The notes under the pieces are model-generated. The model was not told the DNA's origin, did no database searches, and worked only from the letters and a program-made list of their open reading frames with translations. Made by a program: the position numbers and the translations under genes. Shown here piece after piece: positions 44,767-52,476 of a DNA stretch of 64,000 bases. The stretch spans positions 1 through 64,000 of the forward strand of contig CAMGZH010000001.1 of assembly GCA_946182825.1 (NCBI GenBank). The letters are read 5' to 3'. Position 1 is the stretch's first letter, and every line of letters begins with the position of its first letter. The DNA comes from an uncultured Lachnospiraceae bacterium (GTDB lineage: Bacteria; Bacillota; Clostridia; Lachnospirales; Lachnospiraceae).

Positions 44767-46278
44767 ATGAAACGAAAAAGCGGTATCCTTTTACCTGTTT
44801 TTTCCTTACCGGGAAAATACGGCATCGGTGGATTTACAAAAGAGGCATATCGTTTTGTTGATTTCCTGGTGAAGGCAGGACAGAGCTACTGGCAGATCCT
44901 GCCCATCGGGCCGACAAGCTACGGAGACTCGCCATATCAGAGTTTCTCAACCTTTGCAGGTAATCCGTATTTTATTGATCTGGATGATCTGAGGGAACAG
45001 GGGCTGTTAAAACCAAAGGATCTTCGGGATCTGCCGAAGGTAAAAAAAGAGGACCGGATCGACTACGAGATGTTGTATTACAGCCGGTATCCGGTATTAC
45101 GAAAGGCATATGAGCGCATGGAGAAGGAGGATCCGGCCTTTCTTGCCTTTAAGGAAGAGCAAAGGCAGTGGCTTTGGGACTATGCACTTTTTATGGCGAT
45201 CAAGGATGCCAATGGCGGCAAAAGCTTTACCTGTTGGGAGACATCTCTGAGAAAAAGAGATGCAGCGGCGCTAGAAGCCTTCGTGGCAGAACATGGGGAA
45301 GATATTGATTTTTATGCTTTTTTACAGTATCAGTTCTATCGCCAATGGTATAAGCTGAAGGCTTATGCCAATGAGCAGGGGATCCTGATTATCGGAGATA
45401 TTCCCATTTATGTGGCAGCGGATTCCGCAGATGTTTGGAGTCATCCGGAGCTGTTCCAGATGAATGAGGAAGGAGATTTGACAGCCGTTGCCGGCTGCCC
45501 GCCGGACGGGTTTTCGGCAACCGGTCAGCTCTGGGGCAATCCTCTGTATAACTGGGAGAAGCATGCCGAGGACGGCTATAGCTGGTGGACGAGACGGATG
45601 GAAGCCTGCAGCAGGCTCTATGATGTGATCCGCATCGATCATTTCAGGGGATTTGATCAGTATTATTCGATTCCGGCTCAGGATGAAACAGCAGAAAACG
45701 GACATTGGGAAGATGGACCGGGACTTGCTCTGTTTCAGGCGTTGCATCAGGCTTTGGGAGAATTAAATATTATTGCAGAGGATCTGGGATACATAACGGA
45801 TTCTGTACGAAAACTGGTATCCGATACCGGTTTCCCCAATATGAAGGTCTTAGAGTTCGGCTTTGACGGAAGAGATTCCTCAACGGCGGATGCCGACCCG
45901 GGGGAGAATATCTATTTGCCCTTTAACTACAATAACAACTGTGTGGTATATACGGGCACCCATGACAACGAGACCCTTCTGGGTTGGCTGTCGAGCATTT
46001 CACCGGAGGAGCTTTCCGACGTAAAACAATACCTTGGGCTTCCGCAGAAGACCGGGCGTAAGGATCTGGTGGAGCCTCTGATCCGACTGGCTCAGAGTTC
46101 GGTGGCGGATCTTGCCATGATTCCATTGCAGGATTATTTAAAGCTGGATAATTCCGGCAGAATCAACCAGCCTTCCACTCTGGGAATCAACTGGATGTGG
46201 CGGGCAGACAAGGCGCAGCTTTCCGCCTCTCTTGCGAAAAGTATTCGTAAAATCACCCGTACCTATGGTAGAATGTAG
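44767..46278 (+). CDS. malQ: 4-alpha-glucanotransferase (amylomaltase)
   Basis: I choose ATG 44767, preceded by AAGGAGACG, over an earlier in-frame start at 44662 inside the permease gene. The 503-residue GH77 enzyme has GPTSYGDSPYQSFSTFAGNPYFID, the RIDHFRGFDQY nucleophile region, AEDLGYIT, and GTHDNETLLGW. It disproportionates maltodextrins in the cytoplasm, fixing the likely substrate of the transporter. Confidence 0.96.
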   Translation: MKRKSGILLPVFSLPGKYGIGGFTKEAYRFVDFLVKAGQSYWQILPIGPTSYGDSPYQSFSTFAGNPYFIDLDDLREQGLLKPKDLRDLPKVKKEDRIDYEMLYYSRYPVLRKAYERMEKEDPAFLAFKEEQRQWLWDYALFMAIKDANGGKSFTCWETSLRKRDAAALEAFVAEHGEDIDFYAFLQYQFYRQWYKLKAYANEQGILIIGDIPIYVAADSADVWSHPELFQMNEEGDLTAVAGCPPDGFSATGQLWGNPLYNWEKHAEDGYSWWTRRMEACSRLYDVIRIDHFRGFDQYYSIPAQDETAENGHWEDGPGLALFQALHQALGELNIIAEDLGYITDSVRKLVSDTGFPNMKVLEFGFDGRDSSTADADPGENIYLPFNYNNNCVVYTGTHDNETLLGWLSSISPEELSDVKQYLGLPQKTGRKDLVEPLIRLAQSSVADLAMIPLQDYLKLDNSGRINQPSTLGINWMWRADKAQLSASLAKSIRKITRTYGRM

Positions 46279-46288
46279 GTTAGGTTTT

Positions 46289-46326
46289 ATCTCTAGCAGG
46301 GAATACCTTGCTAGAGATTTTGTTTA
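46289..46326 (+). terminator. Intrinsic terminator after malQ
   Basis: ATCTCTAGCA pairs with TGCTAGAGAT, followed by TTTGTTT. The regulator gene downstream may need its own promoter or read-through. Confidence 0.8.
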
Positions 46327-46357
46327 CCTTGAAAGAACTTATCAGAGGGAATCAAGT

Positions 46358-47389
46358 ATGTCAGGAAATTTAACAATCAAGGATATTGCCAAATACTGTG
46401 GAGTCGGTGTTTCCACTGTTTCAAGGGCGATCAATGACGATCCCGGGATCAATGCCGCCACAAAGGAGCGGATTCTGAAGGTCGTCAAAGAATTTCATTA
46501 TATACCGAATAACAGTGCAAGGAATCTGAAGATGACAGAGTCCAACACCATCGCTCTGGTAGTTCGTGGTATTGATAATATTTTCTTCCAGTCCATGTTT
46601 GATCAGTTTCAGCAGGAGACCCAGGAGAAGGGGTTTGATTTTCTGCTGCACAGTGTGGGAGAAAACGAGAACGTGGTGAAGGCCACCGTAGAACTGGTAA
46701 AGGAAAAGCGCCTGAAGGGCGTGGTGATCCTTGGTGGACGAATGGAACGTCCGGAGGAAAAGCTTGACCGGCTGGGGGTACCTTACGTTTTATGTACCGT
46801 GGCGCACAGCATGTACACACCTGAGCCCCAGTGCAATTCCGTTGCCATTGACGATGAAGAGGAGAGTCGCAAGGCAGTGGAATATCTGATTCGGAAGGGA
46901 CACCGTCGGATCGCCATCGTCACCGGACGAGAGGATGACACGGCGGTAGGCGGTCAGCGTCTTATGGGATATCAGAAGGCGCTGGAAGCAGCAGGCATCG
47001 CCATGGATGAGGATCTCATCGGTTACATGAAGCGTTCCATTACAGAGTTTACGCCGGAGAACGGATACGCTGTTACCAGGGATCTTTTGGCCCGGACGGA
47101 TTTTACAGCGTTGTACTGTATCTCCGATCTGACTGCCATCGGAGCCTATAAGGCCATAGCGGAAGCAGGAAAGCGGATCCCGGAGGATACTTCTGTTCTT
47201 GGATTCGACGGAATCAACCTGGGACAGTTCCTGGTACCCTCCCTTACAAGCGTTAAGCAGCCGAAGGAAGCGTTGATCCATTCCTGTGTGGAACTTCTTG
47301 CAGATGCCATCGACGGAGCCTCCCAGACCAGACAGTTGACCTATCCGGCAGAGCTTTTAGAAAGAGATTCTGTCATGGATCGAAATTGA
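46358..47389 (+). CDS. LacI-family transcriptional regulator (MalR-like)
   Basis: I start at ATG 46358 with AGAGGGA upstream; a longer frame from 46232 would overlap malQ and the terminator. The 343 residues have the LacI helix-turn-helix TIKDIAKYCGVGVSTVSRAIN, the hinge NNSARNLKM and a periplasmic-binding-like sensor core. It is the obvious candidate to bind the AACGTT operators at 41238-41336. Confidence 0.9.
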   Translation: MSGNLTIKDIAKYCGVGVSTVSRAINDDPGINAATKERILKVVKEFHYIPNNSARNLKMTESNTIALVVRGIDNIFFQSMFDQFQQETQEKGFDFLLHSVGENENVVKATVELVKEKRLKGVVILGGRMERPEEKLDRLGVPYVLCTVAHSMYTPEPQCNSVAIDDEEESRKAVEYLIRKGHRRIAIVTGREDDTAVGGQRLMGYQKALEAAGIAMDEDLIGYMKRSITEFTPENGYAVTRDLLARTDFTALYCISDLTAIGAYKAIAEAGKRIPEDTSVLGFDGINLGQFLVPSLTSVKQPKEALIHSCVELLADAIDGASQTRQLTYPAELLERDSVMDRN

Positions 47390-47453
47390 TTGCCATGCAT
47401 CAACGTGTTAAAATGTAAAAGAAACGATAACATGTGCAGAAAGCGAAAAGATT

Positions 47454-47957
47454 ATGGAATACTGGGATATTTACGATAAAGATAAAAAGCTGACAGGTCG
47501 GACCATGGAACGTAATGACTGGAACATGGCAGACGGAGATTACCATCTGACGGTTTTAGGTGCCGTCAAGCGTCCGGACGGGAAATTTCTCATCACACAG
47601 CGGAAGCTTAATAAGCAGTGGGCTCCGGGAGCATGGGAAGTTTCCGGCGGCGGCGTCAGTGCCGGCGAGACAAGCCAGCAGGCTGTGTACCGTGAGGTTT
47701 CGGAGGAGGTCGGTCTGGATCTTCGCCAGGCCACATCCGGTGGGTATGTGTTCACCTATCGAAGAGATAATCCGGAAGAGCGGAACAATTATTTCGTGGA
47801 TGTCTACTGCTACGAAATGAATATAACCGAAGAGGATGTCTGTCTGCAGGCATCAGAGACGGAAGATTTCAAGTTTGCCACGGTGGAGGAGATCAAAGCC
47901 CTGGCGGACCAGGGCAAGTTCCTTCACTACGACAGCATCCGACAGATCTTTGTCTGA
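47454..47957 (+). CDS. Nudix hydrolase (IDI-like)
   Basis: This 167-residue protein has a full Nudix box, GGGVSAGETSQQAVYREVSE followed by EVGL (Gx5Ex7REUxEExGU). It begins EYWDIYDKDKKLTGR and thus resembles the isopentenyl-diphosphate isomerase-like Nudix subgroup, but the substrate cannot be assigned. It is convergent with fliB, with only 11 bases between stop codons. Confidence 0.9.
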   Translation: MEYWDIYDKDKKLTGRTMERNDWNMADGDYHLTVLGAVKRPDGKFLITQRKLNKQWAPGAWEVSGGGVSAGETSQQAVYREVSEEVGLDLRQATSGGYVFTYRRDNPEERNNYFVDVYCYEMNITEEDVCLQASETEDFKFATVEEIKALADQGKFLHYDSIRQIFV

Positions 47958-47968
47958 ATCCGTAGAAG

Positions 47969-49003
47969 TTACGGTGCCTTCAGCAGATCCACGTTTTCCA
48001 GAGAGTGTTCGATCTGCCTTGAGAAAAGCAGGGTGACATCCATCAGACGGATCCGGTCATGGAAGGCCCCCTCTTCGCCGGAAGCTATCTCCGTTGGATC
48101 GCAGATACATTTGCAACTGTGCGCCTCGGAGGCTTCCCATCCGCTTTCGTAAATAAGAAGGATCGTTTGCAGGCTTCGGATCATCAGACGAAGAATATCG
48201 GCCTTACTGCTTCCGTAGAAGATATCGATGCTATAGCGGAACAGCAGATACTGTCCAAGGCGAAGCAACATGGCGTTTTGGGTTATATCCATTGAATTGA
48301 CAGTCGTTTCCCCCGCCGGGAGACGGCTTATTTTGTCTAAGGCATCCTTCCACCGGCTGTCGAGCTCCTCGGTCTTCGCAAGAAGTTCGAAAAGAGTTCC
48401 GGGATCGGTGAGATCATCCGCAGACACGTCTTCAAGCTCCGGTCGGCTGCCAAGGTAAGCCAGGGGAGAAGTACCGCCGGAAAAGGCATTGATCATGCCA
48501 TCCATCAGTGCGTCCCTCCAGCGGTAGATATCGGACAGAAGCTGCTCCTCCCGGGGGAGGAGTTCTTCACCCTCCATAATGTCTTCACTTACGACAAAGG
48601 TAATTGGCTTGGTTTCACGGAAAAAGATCCGAAGGACTTCCGGACAGGACAGGGTCAGATCGATCTGCTGATGGGCGCCGGTAACGCCGAAATACCGGGG
48701 ATACTCGCTGCAGGTCTGACAGAAGCCGTCCTCGCCCAGAGCTGTATAGAGCCGGCAAAGCCCTGCCTGATCCAGGAAGGGACAGTTGCCCTGGTCTGTC
48801 AGAGGGAAGATCGCCATCTCCGGATCATCCGGTGCGGCAACCATGGTGGACCGGAGCTCGTCGCCGATGGGGCCGGGAAGCTCTGAAAAATATTCCCGGC
48901 TGGCGCAGTCCACGTCCACTTCCCAGCCTGCGCAACAGGTCATGGGACAATCTCCTGCAATGCAATGAAACTGATCGTAGTAGTCTGGTCTTTCGTAGAT
49001 CAT
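47969..49003 (-). CDS. fliB: FliB-family lysine N-methylase
   Basis: On the minus strand AAAGGAGG lies five bases before ATG 49003, so I prefer this start to 49021. The 344 residues contain the metal-binding Cys pattern of FliB: CIAGDCPMTCC AGW near the N-terminus, then CPFLDQAGLCRLY, CQTCSEYPR and LSCPEVLR. FliB methylates flagellin lysines in Salmonella. No flagellin gene is in the window, but the yvyF-like gene also hints at motility. Some Clostridia carry FliB homologues in other contexts, so the target is uncertain. Confidence 0.85.
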   Translation of the reverse strand: MIYERPDYYDQFHCIAGDCPMTCCAGWEVDVDCASREYFSELPGPIGDELRSTMVAAPDDPEMAIFPLTDQGNCPFLDQAGLCRLYTALGEDGFCQTCSEYPRYFGVTGAHQQIDLTLSCPEVLRIFFRETKPITFVVSEDIMEGEELLPREEQLLSDIYRWRDALMDGMINAFSGGTSPLAYLGSRPELEDVSADDLTDPGTLFELLAKTEELDSRWKDALDKISRLPAGETTVNSMDITQNAMLLRLGQYLLFRYSIDIFYGSSKADILRLMIRSLQTILLIYESGWEASEAHSCKCICDPTEIASGEEGAFHDRIRLMDVTLLFSRQIEHSLENVDLLKAP

Positions 49004-49026
49004 AAGTGCCTCCTTTTGCAAGGTAC

Positions 49027-49055
49027 ATCATACTTCCCACGGGGGAAGGAATCAA
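49027..49055 (-). promoter_or_regulatory. Sigma-A-type promoter for fliB
   Basis: Read on the minus strand, TTGATT and TATGAT are separated by 17 bases, giving a short leader that contains the ribosome site of the 49003 start. Confidence 0.6.
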
Positions 49056-49159
49056 GGTCGGGTTGGAAAGATCCGGAGAGTTTGTTCTGATAATTCAAAC
49101 GCAAGCGTAGCGATGTGAGAAAATGTTTCAATAAAAATAACAGTTGTCAGACAAAACTA

Positions 49160-49188
49160 TTGCAATTTTGGGTGGAGGAGACTACAAT
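49160..49188 (+). promoter_or_regulatory. Sigma-A-type promoter of the candidate non-coding RNA
   Basis: TTGCAA and TACAAT are exactly 17 bases apart. The expected start is near 49195, with no convincing open reading frame downstream for about 670 bases. Confidence 0.7.
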
Positions 49189-49194
49189 AGAGTC

Positions 49195-49701
49195 AGGAGT
49201 TGGAAGTGATCAGGGAGCGCAGGGAAGGCGGTGAGAACTTCACTGGAACAAGCGGACAGATCACACACAGAACAGGAATGAGAGGAGATGGCGAGAGCTA
49301 CATTGAATTGGCATTTTTGTTCATCATGTACCAGCCGTAGCTGATGTGGCGAGAGTTTCACGGATGCGGACGGTTCGGTGAACAGTAACACGTTGTTTTA
49401 GTTTAGGAAGAAGGTAGTTAATCATCAGATAGGGACAGTGGATGGTGTTTCAAGGTCCCGGAAGTAACTCGATGTAAGTACTACAAATAAGATAAGGCTT
49501 TATCCCGTAACAAAGCTGTACAACGCATCTGCGGATGCACCGGCTCGTAGAACAGGTGAACAGGAGAAGGGTGAGGGAGTGACTCCCCGGACCGTTGGAC
49601 CGGATGGGTATAGTGGATACAGCGGGTATGATGTTTTATCTTCATAAGATTACGGAGAACCCCGGCAAGTGATAATAAGATCACTGCCGGGATTTGTTTT
49701 T
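49195..49701 (+). ncRNA. Candidate large structured non-coding RNA, about 507 nt
   Basis: The gap 49004-49870 contains no supportable gene. Within it a promoter at 49160-49188 and an intrinsic terminator at 49661-49701 bracket about 507 bases. These include many local hairpins: GGTGA/TCACT near 49231, AGCTAC/GTAGCT (49289 with 49336 region), GCATC-TGCG-GATGC near 49516, GGGAG-TGA-CTCCC near 49575, CCGG-ACC-GTT-GG-ACCGG near 49587, and GTAT/ATAC near 49607. GNRA-like loops (GAGA, GAAC) are frequent. It is not recognisable to me as tmRNA, RNase P RNA, 6S RNA or SRP RNA. Families of large ornate RNAs (OLE, GOLLD, ROOL, raiA) are the first things to test. Confidence 0.6.
49661..49701 (+). terminator. 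Terminator of the candidate non-coding RNA
   Basis: CCCGGCA-AGTGAT pairs with ATCACTGCCGGG (one bulged A) across AATAAG, then ATTTGTTTTT. It is followed at 49702-49716 by a second perfect hairpin GTCAGC-TTC-GCTGAC. Confidence 0.85.
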
Positions 49702-49804
49702 GTCAGCTTCGCTGACGCAAATTCTGCGCTAAGTCTTGTGGACGCAACTTAAATTTATGGCATAAAAATACATATAAAATAGAAAATATTGTATAAATTT
49801 GCAC

Positions 49805-49833
49805 TTTGCCCCTGGATGAAAATGGAATATACT
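49805..49833 (+). promoter_or_regulatory. Promoter of the amino-acid transporter operon
   Basis: TTTGCC and TATACT are 17 bases apart, 37 bases before the start codon. The -10 box is strong and the -35 weak. Confidence 0.5.
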
Positions 49834-49870
49834 AGAGCAAATATTCATTTTTTAGAAAGAGGAAAAGAGA

Positions 49871-51367
49871 ATGAAGAAAAAGAAACTCTATTTGCCGGTC
49901 CTATTGGCCATGTTCACACTGATGACGACGCTCGCTGGCTGCGGAAGCGGAGAGAAGAGCCATAGAGTCACGGAGTCGAAGGACCTTGCCGGAGCCCGTA
50001 TCGGTGTACAGGTAGGAACCACGGGTGACAGCTATGTGACAGAGAATTATGCGAAGAAAAAAGGCACAGACATCCAGCGATATGATAAGGGTGCGGATGC
50101 CGTTCAGGCTTTAAAGCAGGGAAAGATCGATACCGTTGTCATCGATGATCAGGTGGCAAAGGCATTTGCAGAGAAGAACCCGGATATTAAGATCCTGGGA
50201 GAGGATCTGGTTGTCGAGCAGTACGCTACTGTTTTTGCAAAGGGCAACGATGAGCTGCGTGAGAAGTTCAACAAGGGACTTGCTGCCATCAAGGCCGACG
50301 GAACTTTGGATAAGATCACAGATACCTGGATCAACAAGAAGGGGGATTACCATTATAAGAAGAAGATCACGGATGGACCGAAGCTTGTGATCGCTTCCAG
50401 TATCGATTTCCCTCCTTACGAGAGTTTTGACGGTGAGGGTAATATCGTAGGTTTTGATGTGGAGATGTTATACGCTGTTACCGATCAGATGGGAATGTCT
50501 GTGGATATTCAGAATATTCAGTTTGATTCCATCATTGCGGCAGTTGATGCAGGTAAGGCGGATATCGGTGTTTCCGGATTTACCATTACAGAGGATCGTA
50601 AGAAGAGCATCGATTTCTCTGAAAGTTATATCGACACAGCCCAGGTTATGCTGGTGAAGGGCGGAAACGACGCCGGCGTGGTTTCTTTTAAGGAAAAGTT
50701 CCACAACAACTTTGTGAAGGACGGAAGATGGCAGTATCTGTTAAGAGGTCTGGGATATACCCTGCTCATCACCTTCTTTGCTGTGATCGTAGGTATCCTC
50801 TTCGGATTCCTTCTTGCAGTGATCCGTGTGGCTTACGATAAGAATGGAAGCCTTCCGATCTTGAATTTCATTGCGAAACTGTATCTTACCATTGTTCGAG
50901 GAACCCCTGTTATGGTACAGCTTCTTATTATATACTATGTTGTATTTGCCTCTGTTAACATCAGTAAGGTATTCGTTGCCATCGTAGCCTTTGGTCTTAA
51001 CTCGGCTGCATACGTGGCGGAGATCATCCGTTCCGGAATCATGTCCATTGATGACGGACAGTTTGAGGCTGGTAAGAGTCTTGGATTAAAGTTCCATACC
51101 GTTATGATCTTTGTGATCCTGCCACAGGCGTTTAAGAATGTTCTGCCGGCGCTTGCCAATGAGTTTATCTCCCTTCTGAAGGAGACATCCATTTCCGGAT
51201 ACATCGGACTGTCCGATCTGACAAGAGGTGGACAGACCATCCAGTCTTTGACCTATGATGCGCTTCTTCCACTGGGTGCAGTGGCCATCGTATACCTTGT
51301 GCTTGTCGTTGGCCTGTCAACTCTGGTAGGCAAGCTGGAAAAGGGCTTAAAGAAGAACGAGCGCTAA
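49871..51367 (+). CDS. Polar amino-acid ABC transporter: circularly permuted binding domain fused to permease
   Basis: The 498 residues start with a lipoprotein/signal segment (LAGC, Cys24). Residues about 36-155 match the second half of an SBP_bac_3 protein (KDLAGARIGVQVGTTGDSY to LDKITDTWIN). Residues about 170-265 then match the first half (LVIASSIDFPPYESFDGEG to SIDFSESYIDTAQVML). Together they make exactly one binding protein but in swapped order. A HisM/GlnP-type permease follows (about 290-490) with LGYTLLITFFAV and the EAA loop FEAGKSLGLKFHTVMIFVILPQ. Substrate is a polar amino acid, not further defined. The ATPase gene follows 30 bases later. Confidence 0.88.
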   Translation: MKKKKLYLPVLLAMFTLMTTLAGCGSGEKSHRVTESKDLAGARIGVQVGTTGDSYVTENYAKKKGTDIQRYDKGADAVQALKQGKIDTVVIDDQVAKAFAEKNPDIKILGEDLVVEQYATVFAKGNDELREKFNKGLAAIKADGTLDKITDTWINKKGDYHYKKKITDGPKLVIASSIDFPPYESFDGEGNIVGFDVEMLYAVTDQMGMSVDIQNIQFDSIIAAVDAGKADIGVSGFTITEDRKKSIDFSESYIDTAQVMLVKGGNDAGVVSFKEKFHNNFVKDGRWQYLLRGLGYTLLITFFAVIVGILFGFLLAVIRVAYDKNGSLPILNFIAKLYLTIVRGTPVMVQLLIIYYVVFASVNISKVFVAIVAFGLNSAAYVAEIIRSGIMSIDDGQFEAGKSLGLKFHTVMIFVILPQAFKNVLPALANEFISLLKETSISGYIGLSDLTRGGQTIQSLTYDALLPLGAVAIVYLVLVVGLSTLVGKLEKGLKKNER

Positions 51368-51397
51368 GTTTTTGCAGAATTAGAAAGAGGAATTCCT

Positions 51398-52135
51398 ATG
51401 GCAGATATTATGATGGAGATCCGTGGCCTGACCAAGCGCTACGGTGATCATACAGTACTTGAGAATATTGATCTGGATGTGAAAAAGGGGGAAGTGATCG
51501 CGATCATCGGCCCCAGTGGATGCGGTAAGTCCACGTTTATCCGTACGCTGGACCTGTTAGAGAAGCCGACCGCCGGTCATATCCTCATCGATGGAGAGGA
51601 TCTGAACGATCCGAAGACCAATGTGGATGAGATCCTTCCACGGATCGGAATGGTGTTCCAGCAGTTCAATCTGTTCAGCAATATGACCATCAAAAAGAAT
51701 ATTACCTTTGCACCGGTGCATCACAAGCTGATGACCCAGCAGCAGGCAGATGAGAAGGCCATGGAGCTGTTGGAGCGTATCGGTCTTGCGGATAAGTCGG
51801 ATGCTTACCCTTCTCAGCTGTCTGGCGGACAGAAGCAGCGTGTTGCCATCGCCCGTTCCCTGGCAATGAATCCGGAGATCATCTTGTTTGACGAGCCGAC
51901 CTCGGCCCTTGATCCGGAGATGGTAGGCGAAGTTTTGAATATTATGCGGGAGCTGGCAGAAGAGGGGATGACCATGATCGTTGTAACACACGAGATGGGA
52001 TTCGCCCGGGAAGTGGCAAACCGTATCCTTTTTATTGATGATAAGGTGATCAAGGAAGATGGAACCCCGGAAGAGGTGTTCAACCATCCGAAGGATGAAA
52101 GATTAAAAGAGTTCCTGTCCAGTGTCCTTCACTGA
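51398..52135 (+). CDS. Polar amino-acid ABC transporter ATPase (GlnQ-like)
   Basis: This 245-residue ATPase has Walker [11 protein letters not shown]-loop VFQQFNLF, signature [15 protein letters not shown], Walker [12 protein letters not shown] and the switch VTHEMGFA. It powers the fused binding/permease protein upstream. A terminator follows directly. Confidence 0.95.
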   Translation: MADIMMEIRGLTKRYGDHTVLENIDLDVKKGEVIAIIGPSGCGKSTFIRTLDLLEKPTAGHILIDGEDLNDPKTNVDEILPRIGMVFQQFNLFSNMTIKKNITFAPVHHKLMTQQQADEKAMELLERIGLADKSDAYPSQLSGGQKQRVAIARSLAMNPEIILFDEPTSALDPEMVGEVLNIMRELAEEGMTMIVVTHEMGFAREVANRILFIDDKVIKEDGTPEEVFNHPKDERLKEFLSSVLH

Positions 52136-52154
52136 CAGATCATAAGAGCAGAAG

Positions 52155-52183
52155 CTCCGGGAGAAGTTCTCCCGGGGTTTTTT
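52155..52183 (+). terminator. Intrinsic terminator after the transporter operon
   Basis: CTCCGGGAG-AAGTT-CTCCCGGGG followed by TTTTTT. Confidence 0.88.
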
Positions 52184-52344
52184 GTGTCATAACAGGTAAT
52201 TTTCAGACATTGAAGATGTCAAGGGATTGGCATTGACGAAAGTGCACGAGAATTGGGAACTCGATTTGTGAGGCTTGTACAAAAAAAAGAAATCGTTCCT
52301 AGAGGTCTTTCCAAAAAACAGATCTTGTACTATCATAATATCCG

Positions 52345-52360
52345 ACACAAGATGTAGTGC
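52345..52360. promoter_or_regulatory. Probable NrdR box upstream of nrdD
   Basis: ACACAAGATGTAGTGC resembles the 16-bp NrdR box (ACACWATATATWGTGT). A weaker half-match, ACAGATCTTGT at 52318-52328, lies about three helical turns upstream, as pairs of NrdR boxes usually do. Confidence 0.5.
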
Positions 52361-52400
52361 ATTATCAATATAGCAATAACTAAAGGTTGTTGTTTTTGTA

Positions 52401-52431
52401 TCTGCCTGCAGGTTTGCCGCCTGCAGGCAGA
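52401..52431 (+). promoter_or_regulatory. Strong hairpin in the nrdD leader
   Basis: TCTGCCTGCAGG pairs perfectly with CCTGCAGGCAGA across a seven-base loop, 45 bases before the start codon. There is no T-run after it, so an mRNA leader structure or stabiliser is more likely than a terminator. The remaining bases of the 52184-52476 gap show no gene. Confidence 0.6.
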
Positions 52432-52476
52432 GTTATGCCCGATCCGGGTAATATGACATAGAAAGGGAGTTGTACC

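Noticed and set aside
46232-46357. N-terminal extension of the LacI-type regulator
   Set aside because: It overlaps malQ and the terminator; the helix-turn-helix begins right after ATG 46358.
49182-49684. Small minus-strand reading frames within the fliB-transporter gap
   Set aside because: Composition and lack of ribosome sites argue against coding; a plus-strand promoter and terminator fit a non-coding RNA better.
49195-49701. Gap sequence as tmRNA, RNase P RNA or a group II intron remnant
   Set aside because: No tRNA-like ends or tag frame, no conserved RNase P core, and no recognisable intron domain V or reverse transcriptase piece.
49702-49760. c-di-GMP or other riboswitch before the amino-acid transporter
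   Set aside because: One perfect hairpin (GTCAGC-TTC-GCTGAC) is present but none of the conserved aptamer elements I know.
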